This document shows positions 56,339 to 64,000 of a stretch of DNA of 64,000 nt, in pieces. The notes below the pieces were generated by a model. That model made no database searches. It saw nothing but the letters and a program-made list of their open reading frames with translations, and was not told where the DNA came from. The DNA comes from an uncultured Pirellulaceae bacterium (lineage in GTDB: Bacteria; Planctomycetota; Planctomycetia; Pirellulales; Pirellulaceae): the NCBI GenBank assembly GCA_938083195.1, contig CALKCK010000020.1:62001-126000 (forward strand), in the 5' to 3' direction. Positions within the stretch are counted from its first letter, which is position 1. Every line of letters starts with the position of its first letter. The position numbers and the translations under genes are program-made.

Positions 56339-57457
56339 TTACTCGACAAGCACCGGCGATGTATAGGCGTTCTTTATTAAATTATCCACCTCACTAAGAT
56401 CCGAATGAGGCCTTAAGTCTCCATCATATAAATATGATTTCCGAATGGTAACCGATGATTTCTTATTCCCTTGCCAAGTCGAATTGACGACCTGAACCAC
56501 TCCCCACCCGACAATGTCATAATTTAGATTCCCACCAAATCCTTCTAAGTGGTCAAACAATGGCACTAGCTTGCTGTGCCCATGCGCTGCAACCACAGCA
56601 GACTTGATACCACTTGAAAATCCGGGATCCCCGGAAAGCGTGATTTCTACTTGACTATCAATATATTCATTTGTTGGAATCCTTCCGTCTTCGGCAAGAC
56701 TATCGAGGTCCTCCTGCCTCAAGCCAACATTGATTTGATCAACCAATGTCGAAGTCGAGTTGTCATCGGAACCTACATTCAAGGTTCCCCAATTGCCGGG
56801 AATTTCTTCGCCTAACTCATCTTCCATTTTCCCGTCACCATAGATGGACCAGATAGAATTCTCGAGCTGTGCGTCCCAAACTGAAATAGGAATTCCAACC
56901 GGTAGTATATCGGCCCCTTCGGTCAGTAGCTTTGCCTTTTGCAAAACAGCAGTACTCGTTACTGTGACATCCGTTGTCCGGTTTCCAAACAGCTTAGCAA
57001 AGAATAGGGAAACTGATGAATTTGCCAAATCATCTCGACGTAAAGTAAGAACCACTGTGTCATAAATTCCGTCATCAAGAATCTCGAATTCAGTGTAGAC
57101 CGTCTGGGGATTAAATCGCCCAATCTGGATATCATTATCTAGAATTAAAATCGCGTGTCCTGCATTAAATGCAGCGAATTCACGCAGTGTAGCACGCACT
57201 CGGCTCAAGTCCTGGCTCCCATCGTAACTTGGCTCCAGATCTCTGACTGCAGCCAAAACCGCATGATCTGCTGTACGTTGCAAATCGGCTCGTACGTAAA
57301 GTAAAAATCCATAGTCTACGGCGAGCGCGATAAATCCGCACATCACGGGAAGCATCATTCCCACGAACACAACCGCATTTCCTCGGCGTGTCCGTGCCAT
57401 TCGTCCGCGCCATGAATGGCCCGATTGTTGGGACCGTAAATTAGTGATCGCAGACAT
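56339..57457 (-). CDS. TadG-like pilus assembly protein
   Basis: The 372-residue protein has an Arg-rich N-terminus, then the Flp pilus-assembly TadE/G-like N-segment RRGNAVVFVGMMLPVMCGFIALAVDYGFLLYVRADLQRTADHAVLAA, and a long periplasmic domain. The start abuts the stop of the preceding TadE-like gene with no gap, so translation is coupled. It is the last gene of a three-gene tad-type operon. Genes for the TadA ATPase, TadB/C, the secretin and Flp pilin are not here. Confidence 0.85.
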   Translation of the reverse strand: MSAITNLRSQQSGHSWRGRMARTRRGNAVVFVGMMLPVMCGFIALAVDYGFLLYVRADLQRTADHAVLAAVRDLEPSYDGSQDLSRVRATLREFAAFNAGHAILILDNDIQIGRFNPQTVYTEFEILDDGIYDTVVLTLRRDDLANSSVSLFFAKLFGNRTTDVTVTSTAVLQKAKLLTEGADILPVGIPISVWDAQLENSIWSIYGDGKMEDELGEEIPGNWGTLNVGSDDNSTSTLVDQINVGLRQEDLDSLAEDGRIPTNEYIDSQVEITLSGDPGFSSGIKSAVVAAHGHSKLVPLFDHLEGFGGNLNYDIVGWGVVQVVNSTWQGNKKSSVTIRKSYLYDGDLRPHSDLSEVDNLIKNAYTSPVLVE

Positions 57458-57940
57458 TTACTCTCTCCTTCCAATCGCTTTCGACTGAACCAACTCAAAA
57501 CCAAAATATTCCCAGCCTTTTAACCAACGAATCGCATCAAAGTCGAACTTAACTTGAACAGATACTGGATCACCAGAGGAAATATCTCCAAGCATTCCAG
57601 AACTAATCATGACACCCTCTAAATCCGCCACCTCTATTATCAACGCACTTTCCAGATCCTCTTTCGTACACTGCGGAAAAAGCTCCCCGAAGACTCGCTC
57701 CACTTCCAGTTCAACCTCTTCAACCGTCAGTGTGGTATCCCTAGCAGCGAACCTAGCTCCATGCCTGGCTGCATTTGTGATTGATTGAGCGAGGTTGATG
57801 TACTGGGCAACATCAGTCGCCCCCAGCGAAACCAAAATCAACAATGGAATTAACATCGCAGTCTCGACGGTCGCCGCAGCGCGTCGGGAATTCCCCAACC
57901 TCTGCCCCGACCGCGTTCCTCTTATTTTATTGCTAGTCAT
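57458..57940 (-). CDS. TadE-like pseudopilin-type protein
   Basis: The 160-residue product has a basic start and the TadE signature RRAAATVETAMLIPLLILVSL, followed by QSITNAARHGARFAARD, which is the usual helix after the membrane segment. GGAGGATTT precedes the ATG. It is the middle gene of the operon, 11 nt after the upstream TadE-like gene. Confidence 0.87.
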   Translation of the reverse strand: MTSNKIRGTRSGQRLGNSRRAAATVETAMLIPLLILVSLGATDVAQYINLAQSITNAARHGARFAARDTTLTVEEVELEVERVFGELFPQCTKEDLESALIIEVADLEGVMISSGMLGDISSGDPVSVQVKFDFDAIRWLKGWEYFGFELVQSKAIGRRE

Positions 57941-57951
57941 AAATCCTCCGT

Positions 57952-58548
57952 TTACTCACGACTCATAGATGCAGAACCGCGTATTTTTGCCCCACACAGG
58001 AACATCTCTGGCAACCAGGTAATGTCCGAACAGGCCACTTCAATAGCCATAACGATTTCTTCGCCCGAATCAGGCGTTACCGAAAAACTTGGTTCGATAT
58101 TTATGGTCACAACTTCTGAATCGTTGCTATTGGCAATGGTCGGCTTAAGAATTTGGCGGACAAAGAATTCAGAATCATCAGATGTTTGGGTTGTGACCAA
58201 AGTCGCATGCCGACATCCTTCTCGTGCCGCGCTTGTCAACGCTTGTTTGACCATCATCATGCGGGCAAACTCAACCGCTCCAAAAATTATGAAGAGAATA
58301 AAGGGAGCGACCAGTGCAAACTCGATCGATGCCACGCCACAACGCAGCACTCGACGGGAACTGGGAACGGAGGCACAAGGCTTCAATCCGACTGACATTT
58401 TCGGGTGATTTACCACACCGCAAGAATCAAAAGAAGGTCGCTTGAACGATTGTCCAACTGGAACTATCCCAAACAAGCCGAGTCTATTGGATACATAATC
58501 ACTCCAGCAACGCATTGGTAGCCCTTTCAACGATCGATCGAATCGCAC
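57952..58548 (-). CDS. TadE-like pseudopilin-type protein with uncertain start
   Basis: The frame gives 198 residues, but the membrane segment CGVASIEFALVAPFILFIIFG does not begin until about residue 70, later than in other TadE proteins. The ATG at 58398 (MSVGLKPCASVP) would give 148 residues and a normal layout, though neither start has a good ribosome site. After the helix, MMMVKQALTSAAREGCRHA is typical of the family. It is the first gene of the tad-type operon. Confidence 0.8.
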   Translation of the reverse strand: MRFDRSLKGLPMRCWSDYVSNRLGLFGIVPVGQSFKRPSFDSCGVVNHPKMSVGLKPCASVPSSRRVLRCGVASIEFALVAPFILFIIFGAVEFARMMMVKQALTSAAREGCRHATLVTTQTSDDSEFFVRQILKPTIANSNDSEVVTINIEPSFSVTPDSGEEIVMAIEVACSDITWLPEMFLCGAKIRGSASMSRE

Positions 58549-58788
58549 ACGAATTAGTTTTTATTTTCAGGTAACCTGGCGATCTCCAATCGGGAGACCC
58601 ATGGCTTTGCGTCCCGACCTCACGATCGGTTTGCCGTTTTCTCAAAACTCAAACGAGCTCCAAGTTGTATTGTTTTTTAATGAGTGTTTTGTTGATTCAT
58701 ATTTAAAGGATTGAAGGCAACTAAAAGCTTGAATGCAATCGAAAGGGAGAAAATTATCAGCGTTGAAAATTTAGTATTTGTATAACTA

Positions 58789-59205
58789 TCAACTCATCTG
58801 ATCCAATGGAGTAACCGCTGTTGCAGCTGCATCCTTTCTATCGCCAACAATATCTATTGTTGGCTTTGCATCCGACTCACTTTGTTGACGCTCGCAAAGC
58901 TGATTCAACGTATTTCGAAATCGTTCGAAGGACCGAGCGATCCGATTCGACATCCTTAAATTATCCAGCAGCACAAGTGGCAGGAATACACTCGATCCGA
59001 CAATGGCAGGCATAATAAATCGCCAGGGCGACGCCGACCCATCATACGGGTGTAAGTCCGCTTGAGCTTCAAGTGCGAGAAAACCAAGCATCGTAGCGAC
59101 CAAAGTCGTTTGACAAAGTAACCAATAAAACGAAACCCGAAGACACAAAGCGCCTTGGAATTTCCAATCGACGAGCAACCTGTTCTTACGAATTGATTCT
59201 TTCAT
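58789..59205 (-). CDS. Small two-helix membrane protein with HAMP-like segment
   Basis: I start at ATG 59205; a GTG at 59220 adds five residues. The protein of 138 residues begins MKESIRKNRLLVDWKFQGALCLRV. It has two membrane helices (VSFYWLLCQTTLVATMLGFLAL and FIMPAIVGSSVFLPLVLLDNL). The second is followed by RMSNRIARSFERFRNTLNQL, which resembles the first helix of a HAMP domain. A hydrophilic tail of 40 residues follows, without a kinase or receptor domain. A standalone HAMP-like membrane protein is plausible; the partner is unknown. Confidence 0.65.
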   Translation of the reverse strand: MKESIRKNRLLVDWKFQGALCLRVSFYWLLCQTTLVATMLGFLALEAQADLHPYDGSASPWRFIMPAIVGSSVFLPLVLLDNLRMSNRIARSFERFRNTLNQLCERQQSESDAKPTIDIVGDRKDAAATAVTPLDQMS

Positions 59206-59400
59206 TAGCCATTTTCTCACGCAAACCTTTTTACCGTCTAAAAAAGCCTAGCCCAACAAATTCGTTGAAGACGGCCAATTCTCTCAAACGAACAAAACTT
59301 GGTTTCCCTAGTTGGAAACAAAAAAATTCTATTCCCCACCAGACAGTTTTGATTTAACACAGAGACTGCCTTTCTCGAATTGGCAACTAGCAAGAGGGAA

Positions 59401-59456
59401 TTAGATTGGATTCATTAGATTGGATTCATTTGATTGGATTCCTTAGATTGGATTCA
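59401..59456. repeat. Four tandem copies of a 14-bp unit at the end of the DUF2809 gene
   Basis: Units of TTAGATTGGATTCA lie at 59401, 59415, 59429 (two changes) and 59443. The stop codon of the minus-strand gene (59426-59428) and its last ten codons are inside the array, so the C-terminal residues NESNLRNPIK derive from it. Confidence 0.92.
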
Positions 59457-59881
59457 TTACGGCTAACTCTCCAGAACAATAAACGCAAAAGCAAATAACC
59501 TAATCCGCCCCCGATAAAATAGGGTGGAATGTCTACCCAGGTAAATGAACTGCCAAGCAACGCGGCTCCTAATGGGGTTGCCCGAATTTGAACCAACCAC
59601 CCGACTTGCCAAAGCTGTAAAAACTCCGCAACACAGGACCAGCCTATCGCCAACCATGCGATAGTTTCGAGAAGGCTTCGCTTTGGAAATAAAGCAAAAA
59701 AGAAGGTCACGAAGAAAAGCGTGTACGGAATGCCTCCCCCGCTATTTTTTAACCATGGCGGAAAATCTGCACGGAACCATGCATAACCTAGGCACAGGCC
59801 AACAGCTAAAATGCAAATAATGATTGCAAACTTCCGATCGAGTCTTAACGCTTGGTTTTCTTTCAAACTATCTCGATCCAT
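59426..59881 (-). CDS. DUF2809 family membrane protein
   Basis: The 151-residue protein has four predicted membrane segments: FAIIICILAVGLCLGYAWF, YTLFFVTFFFALFPK, TIAWLAIGWSCVAEFLQL, and YFIGGGLGYLLLRLLFW. The pattern RADFPPWLKNSGGGIPYTLFF, then SCVAEFLQL and FTWVDIPPYFIGGGLGY is that of DUF2809. The function is unknown. The gene's 3' end runs into a tandem repeat. Confidence 0.82.
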   Translation of the reverse strand: MDRDSLKENQALRLDRKFAIIICILAVGLCLGYAWFRADFPPWLKNSGGGIPYTLFFVTFFFALFPKRSLLETIAWLAIGWSCVAEFLQLWQVGWLVQIRATPLGAALLGSSFTWVDIPPYFIGGGLGYLLLRLLFWRVSRNESNLRNPIK

Positions 59882-60183
59882 ATTTCAAGTGACACTTCAG
59901 CCGATTTTGCGCCGGCCATCAAAGTACCAAAGCTTTTGATATTGTAGAATAACAAGTCTTGCTCATCGGCAAATCAACCAAAAACAAATGCGGTTATCCG
60001 CATACCAGTCAAACGTTATTCCCGAACAAAAAAATTGCAATCAACAATCTAGACAACTGACTTATGCTCTTGGTCAACCACCAAGGGTTTTACGCTTAGA
60101 AAGTCTCCCAGTCATTCGCTGTTGCCTAATACAAATAGTGACGCCGACTTACCAATTTAATTACTAAACGTTATCATCCGGCC
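59882..60183. other. Divergent intergenic region upstream of polX
   Basis: About 300 bp, AT-rich. It should hold promoters for both flanking genes. I see no clear hairpin or small gene. Confidence 0.35.
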
Positions 60184-61911
60184 ATGAACAACGACAAAAT
60201 ATCAAAACATTTATCTCAGTTAGCAGACTTGTTGGAATTCACAGGTGCGAATTCTTTTCGCCTTAGAGCCTATCGCAATGGTTCTCGAATTATCAAGGAA
60301 CTTCCAGATTCCATTGCCAGCATGATTGAGGCGGAGCAAGATCTCACCAAACTGGATGGAATCGGAAAAGGGGTTTCAGAAAAGTGCCACGAACTGGTTA
60401 ATACTGGCGGACTGAAACAACTGGATGAAATATTAGAAACGGTTCCCAAAACAGTCCTCGATCTATTGAACGTTCCCAAATTAGGTCCGAAAAAGTGTGC
60501 TGCGCTTTTCAATGAACTTGGAATCCAATCGTTGGATCAACTGAAGGCAGCGTGTGAAGCTCAGCAAGTCAGACTTTTATCTGGGTTTGGCGCAAAAACC
60601 GAGGAAGCAATTCTCCAAGGAATCTCTATCGCAGTGTTAGCGAATGAGCGAATTCTTTGGGCACACGCTGACAAAATTGCCAAGGACCTCGAGATCCATA
60701 TGAGCTCTTGTTCCGCAATTCGCCAAATTGAGTTCGCAGGGAGTTACCGGCGTGGGAAAGAGACCGTCGGTGACCTTGATCTTTTGGTCGACTCAGATGA
60801 CAGTGAGACCGTGATGGATCACTTCGGCAAGTACGAAGAAATTACATCTGTAATCGTACGCGGTGAAACAAAAATGTCGGTTCGTCTGGAAAATGAATTT
60901 CAGGTTGACCTTCGTGTCGTGCCTCAAGAATCGTTCGGCGCCGCTCTTCAGTATTTCACTGGCTCGAAAGATCACAACGTACTCGTCCGCGGCCGCGCTA
61001 AACAAATGGGACTAAAAGTCAATGAATGGGGCGTGTTCGAGGTCAAGGATTCGGACGAACGCTGGATCGCTGGCCAGACAGAATTAGATGTTTATGAATC
61101 ACTCAACCTTCCCTATTTCCCTCCCGAGATTAGGGAAGCGCGGCGTGAATTAGATTGGGCAGATAAAAGTGAACTCCCCCAATTAATCGAACTGACCGAT
61201 ATTCAGGGAGATCTTCATATGCATACCACCGCAACCGATGGGAAAGCAACGATCGAGGAAATGGCAGACGCGGCGAGAGCGCTCGGACTTAGTTATATCG
61301 CCATCACTGACCATTCCCAAAGAGTTTCCATGGCCAATGGCCTGAATTCCGAACGGTTATTGGATCAATGGAAAAAAATCGACGAAATCAATGCCAACAC
61401 CGAAGACGAATTCGTCATCCTGAAAGGAATTGAATGCGACATTCTCGAGGCCGGAGGAATGGATTTACCCGACGAGGTTCTGGCTCAGGGCGATTTTATT
61501 ATTGCCAGTGTGCACTACGGACAAAACCAACCCCGACAACAGATTACTGATCGAATTATTGGAGCCCTCGAGAATCCACATGTTTCGATGATCGCACACC
61601 CCACGGGTCGGCTCTTAAATAAGCGAGAGGCGTACGAGGTTGATATCGACGCCGTGTTCCAAGCCGCCAAGGCTAATCACAAAATGGTTGAACTCAACGC
61701 TAATCCAATTCGTCTTGATCTCAATGACATCCATCTTTTAGCTGCCAAAACACATGGCATCCCAGTCGTAATCAATACTGATGCTCACCGGACTTTGGGC
61801 CTAAGCAACATGCGCTACGGCATTAAACAGGCTCGCCGTGGTTGTTTATCGGCCGCTGACGTCGCCAACACTTTATCCTTGGTTGAGTTTCTTAAGATGC
61901 TTGGCCGCTAA
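60184..61911 (+). CDS. polX: Family X DNA polymerase / 3'-5' exonuclease PolX
   Basis: PolX fills short gaps in base-excision repair and trims 3' ends. The 575-residue protein has an N-terminal helix-hairpin-helix domain (KLDGIGKGVSEK, VPKLGPKKCAALF), the polymerase palm with GSYRRGKETVGDLDLLV (Gly186-Ser187, catalytic Asp197 and Asp199, third Asp242 in QVDLRV), and a C-terminal PHP domain starting DLHMHTTATDGK with His345 and His347. The PHP domain carries the manganese-dependent exonuclease. It stands alone; a 14-bp repeat follows the stop directly. Confidence 0.96.
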   Translation: MNNDKISKHLSQLADLLEFTGANSFRLRAYRNGSRIIKELPDSIASMIEAEQDLTKLDGIGKGVSEKCHELVNTGGLKQLDEILETVPKTVLDLLNVPKLGPKKCAALFNELGIQSLDQLKAACEAQQVRLLSGFGAKTEEAILQGISIAVLANERILWAHADKIAKDLEIHMSSCSAIRQIEFAGSYRRGKETVGDLDLLVDSDDSETVMDHFGKYEEITSVIVRGETKMSVRLENEFQVDLRVVPQESFGAALQYFTGSKDHNVLVRGRAKQMGLKVNEWGVFEVKDSDERWIAGQTELDVYESLNLPYFPPEIREARRELDWADKSELPQLIELTDIQGDLHMHTTATDGKATIEEMADAARALGLSYIAITDHSQRVSMANGLNSERLLDQWKKIDEINANTEDEFVILKGIECDILEAGGMDLPDEVLAQGDFIIASVHYGQNQPRQQITDRIIGALENPHVSMIAHPTGRLLNKREAYEVDIDAVFQAAKANHKMVELNANPIRLDLNDIHLLAAKTHGIPVVINTDAHRTLGLSNMRYGIKQARRGCLSAADVANTLSLVEFLKMLGR

Positions 61912-61967
61912 CCTTTCTGCGAAATCCTTTCTGCGAAATCCTTTTTGCGAAACCCTTTTTGCGAAAC
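61912..61967. repeat. Four tandem copies of a 14-bp unit directly after the polX stop codon
   Basis: CCTTTCTGCGAAAT lies at 61912 and 61926, and the variant CCTTTTTGCGAAAC at 61940 and 61954, followed by a degenerate piece CCTTACGCGAA. The first unit begins at the base after the TAA. Confidence 0.92.
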
Positions 61968-62130
61968 CCTTACGCGAATTGGTGCGCCCTGATGCCATTG
62001 CACCAGTCGCGTGAACACCAGAAGTGATTGTCCAACCGGTCGATGCAAAAAAGCAACGCCCAGGCATAAAACCGTTGTGTTTTAGCAACCCGTTAGCGGC
62101 AAACGACCCTATTTAACGGAACTTTACCAA

Positions 62131-62146
62131 TGGCACGGGGCTTGCA
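62131..62146 (+). promoter_or_regulatory. Consensus sigma-54 promoter for the small membrane protein
   Basis: TGGCACGGGGCTTGCA is a full match to TGGCACG-N4-TTGCW, with GG (62132-62133) and GC (62144-62145) 10 nt apart. Transcription should begin near 62157. The site shares GGCACG, GG and TTGCATTG with the site at 8076. Confidence 0.85.
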
Positions 62147-62149
62147 TTG

Positions 62150-62173
62150 TCCCTTTGTATGCCGGTCAAGGGA
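62150..62173 (+). promoter_or_regulatory. Hairpin overlapping the start of the sigma-54 transcript
   Basis: TCCCTT (62150-62155) pairs with AAGGGA (62168-62173) around a 12-nt loop. Position and loop length parallel the hairpin after the first sigma-54 promoter. Confidence 0.45.
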
Positions 62174-62270
62174 ACCCAAATGCTATCCGCTCAAAACTCA
62201 GCCTGCCCCACCGAATGACTCGCACCCGTCAAATTTAAATCAACCGAAAACCTACTCACCTGCGACGACC

Positions 62271-62489
62271 ATGCCTAAGCCCAAAACTTTATCCACCGTA
62301 AAATACTATCTCCCCGTCCTTCTCAAAGAACAAGAATCAATTCACGCGGCAAACCAGAAAAAGCGACAGATCCTCTTCGCTAACACATTCGCTGCCGTCT
62401 TAGTCTTCTTGGTCACTCTCGCCATCATCAACGCCATGGGGCTAACCCAAGGACTGAGTTTAGAAATCCAATCGTTCATCAATCGCTGA
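62271..62489 (+). CDS. Small single-pass membrane protein, unknown function
   Basis: The frame is open from 62130, but the upstream part overlaps the sigma-54 promoter, so translation must begin later. The ATG at 62271 gives 72 residues: a basic N-terminal helix (KPKTLSTVKYYLPVLLKEQ, HAANQKKRQIL), one membrane helix (FAAVLVFLVTLAIINAMGL), and a short outer tail. There is no good ribosome site. The promoter and start position support it as a real gene. No family is recognised. Confidence 0.6.
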   Translation: MPKPKTLSTVKYYLPVLLKEQESIHAANQKKRQILFANTFAAVLVFLVTLAIINAMGLTQGLSLEIQSFINR

Positions 62490-62611
62490 AGCACATTTTG
62501 ATAGATGGCATTTTCCAAAGAATGACATTTAATCAAACAACCCATTCCTATTCAGTGTCGAATCGAAGTTTAAAAAACTTGATCTAAAACCATCATCCGA
62601 TCCGACTCTCG

Positions 62612-63520
62612 TTAGTAAGCAGCACCCGTTTCAGTGATTTGTTCAATGGGGTGCCATGTTGTCTTTACTTCACAAAAATCTTGAATGAGATAGGGGTTTG
62701 CCGTGGCCTCGACGGCCCAATCTTGATGATAAATTTTTACGCGTTTGATATTCTCAGACGCGAACTCTTTTATCTTCGTATTTAATTCTGGTCCCAATCC
62801 ATCACAGGCAATCGCATTGACGTCCAAATGTCGACTAAAGTGCTCATACAGTTCTTCAATTCGTCCTGTCAAAATATTGACGACTCCCCCGGGGACATCT
62901 GACGTTGCTAAGACTTCAGCAAAAGTAATGGCAGACAATGGACTATTTTCGGATGCGAGGACAACGCAGGTGTTTCCTGACGCAATCACGGGGGCGATTA
63001 ATGAAACCAATCCCAAAAGCGGACACGCTTGCGAGGCAACCGCAAACACAACGCCGACAGGCTCCAGCGTAGAAAAATTAAAATGTGAGGATGCGACTGG
63101 ATTGACGGTGCTAAATACCTGCTGATATTTGTCACACCATCCCGCGTAGTAAATCAAGCGGTCAATACTCTCAGCCACCTGGAATTCCGCCGCTTCAGAC
63201 GCCACTCCTTGCCGGACGAGTTCATCCATAAATTGCTGGGATCGTCCCTCTAGCATTTCTGCAATCCGGTAGAGTATTTGCGCCCGGTTGTATGCGGTAC
63301 GTCTGGCCCAAGCCGCCTGAGCTGAGCGAGCCGCGACGACAGCATTGCGGACATCTTTTCGAGACGCGAGGCAGACATTACCTAACGAGGAATCATTGGC
63401 AACCGGTTGATAGTATCTCGCAGACTCAGTTCTGGGAAACTTACCATCAATATACATTTTGTAAGTTTTTAACACTTCGAGGCGTTCGTTTTCGCTTGAG
63501 CTCTTGTTCGATTCTTCCAC
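62612..63520 (-). CDS. Aldehyde dehydrogenase-like protein lacking the catalytic domain
   Basis: The 302-residue product from GTG 63520 has the N-terminal NAD-binding part of an ALDH (MYIDGKFPRTESARYYQPVA, VVAARSAQAAWARRTAYNRAQILYRIAEML, LEPVGVVFAVASQACPLLGLVSLIAPVIASGNTCVV). It stops just beyond the second half of that domain. There is no Cys-containing catalytic motif and no ELGG motif with the general-base Glu; the position is taken by KIYHQDW. It ends with a normal stop and follows a full-length-type ALDH by 67 bp. It could be a pseudoenzyme partner, as in two-domain ALDH16, or a decayed copy. The intact frame favours a partner. Confidence 0.7.
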   Translation of the reverse strand: MEESNKSSSENERLEVLKTYKMYIDGKFPRTESARYYQPVANDSSLGNVCLASRKDVRNAVVAARSAQAAWARRTAYNRAQILYRIAEMLEGRSQQFMDELVRQGVASEAAEFQVAESIDRLIYYAGWCDKYQQVFSTVNPVASSHFNFSTLEPVGVVFAVASQACPLLGLVSLIAPVIASGNTCVVLASENSPLSAITFAEVLATSDVPGGVVNILTGRIEELYEHFSRHLDVNAIACDGLGPELNTKIKEFASENIKRVKIYHQDWAVEATANPYLIQDFCEVKTTWHPIEQITETGAAY

Positions 63521-63587
63521 TGTGATTCCACCCGCTTAAACTATTAAATCGTTTATCTAATACCGCCGTTGCCGAGAATTACGACTC

Positions 63588-64000
63588 TCAAATTTCCAGA
63601 TAGGCAGAAAGCCCATGCAGGCCTCCTTCTCGCCCAAAACCGCTCTCTTTAAATCCACCGAAGGGAGATGTTGGATCGAATAGGTTGTAAGTATTCGCCC
63701 AAACCACACCCGCCTTCATCTGCGCGGTCATGTTAAAAATTTTGGATCCCTTATCTGTCCACACACCCGCCGATAATCCATAAGGCGTGTTATTTGCCTT
63801 TTTAATCACTTCTGCAACCGTCCGAAAAGTCTGAACGGCCAAAACAGGCCCAAATATCTCCTCTTGTGCAATCCGATTCGACTGAGCTACGTCGGTAAAT
63901 AGTGTCGGTCGACACCAAAACCCCTCCTTCGGCAACTCACCATCTGTTTGGTAAAACTCCGCCCCCTCTTGCTTACCAACCTCAATATATTGTTCGATCG
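63588..64000 (-). CDS. Aldehyde dehydrogenase (partial, N-terminus off window)
   Basis: The frame is open from the right edge to the stop at 63588, 137 residues. It shows the ALDH C-terminal features: YIEVGKQEGAEF, RPTLFTDV, QEEIFGPVLAVQTF, NNTPYGLSAGVWT, and PFGGFKESGFGREGG. The catalytic Cys would lie beyond the window. It is upstream of, and probably cotranscribed with, the truncated ALDH-like gene. Confidence 0.93.
   Translation of the reverse strand, partial: IEQYIEVGKQEGAEFYQTDGELPKEGFWCRPTLFTDVAQSNRIAQEEIFGPVLAVQTFRTVAEVIKKANNTPYGLSAGVWTDKGSKIFNMTAQMKAGVVWANTYNLFDPTSPFGGFKESGFGREGGLHGLSAYLEI

Noticed and set aside
56178..56366. 62-residue ORF on the plus strand after the spermidine-synthase-like gene
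   Set aside because: It overlaps the end of the TadG-like gene on the other strand and has no supporting signals.
56559..56577. TGGCACTAGCTTGC resembling a sigma-54 promoter in the tadG-like gene
   Set aside because: The GG to GC spacing is 8 nt, not 10.
62130..62270. N-terminal extension of the 72-residue membrane protein
   Set aside because: It would begin at the sigma-54 promoter itself, upstream of the expected transcription start.

Overview
The window looks like a chromosomal segment of a planctomycete, most likely a marine member of the Pirellulales. This is inferred from gene content; no rRNA is present. The pointers are a planctomycete-style secretin-like protein, an extracellular protein with an LEPRxLL-like N-terminal motif and hemolysin-type repeats, an exported sulfatase beside a ThuA-like protein, an exported SASA/SGNH esterase, a Ser/Thr kinase with a DWG activation motif, a FlgI-like/HEAT lipoprotein, and signal peptidases with large inserted domains. 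Genes are mostly monocistronic or in short operons on both strands. I see no transposase, integrase, prophage, CRISPR array, rRNA or tRNA gene.

Layout: 1-9.9 kb holds a left-truncated secretin-like gene, tsaD, a BON-domain exported protein, a large exported protein, trkA, a small exported coiled-coil protein behind a sigma-54-type promoter, and an exported pentein-fold protein. 9.9-15.4 kb is a glycan cluster: three glycosyltransferase-like genes and galE. 15.4-23 kb has a zinc-ribbon tail-anchored protein, upp, two tandem signal peptidase I paralogues, an lptB-like ATPase with a C-terminal extension, and rlmN. 23-36 kb has a ThuA/sulfatase pair, apt, a YbaN-like protein, smc with the FlgI-like lipoprotein gene upstream, an acetylesterase-like protein and a kinase-PAS protein. 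36-43 kb has a UvrD-type helicase, a membrane TPR-like protein, a YraN nuclease-like protein, a cupin and an RTX-like metalloprotease.

43-54 kb is the most distinctive region. It is a formate dehydrogenase locus on the minus strand (fdhB-like, then fdhA, then a 959-residue SF2 helicase), with fdhD about 2.7 kb upstream and plus-strand proB/proA lying between. fdhA is interrupted by an in-frame TGA exactly where the family carries its catalytic selenocysteine or cysteine. A hairpin with a GGUCU loop follows the TGA, so I read fdhA as one selenoprotein gene, not two ORFs or a pseudogene.

54-64 kb has a fused membrane/spermidine-synthase-like protein, three Tad pilus-type genes, a small HAMP-like membrane protein, a DUF2809 membrane protein, polX, a second small membrane protein behind a consensus sigma-54 promoter, and an unusual pair of aldehyde dehydrogenase genes in which the downstream one lacks the catalytic half.

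Two patterns cross the whole window. First, the two sigma-54-type promoters are alike: each is followed at the expected transcription start by a hairpin with a 12-nt loop and then a small envelope-protein gene. Second, exact or near-exact short tandem duplications (12-17 bp units) sit on or next to several stop codons and in a few coding ends.
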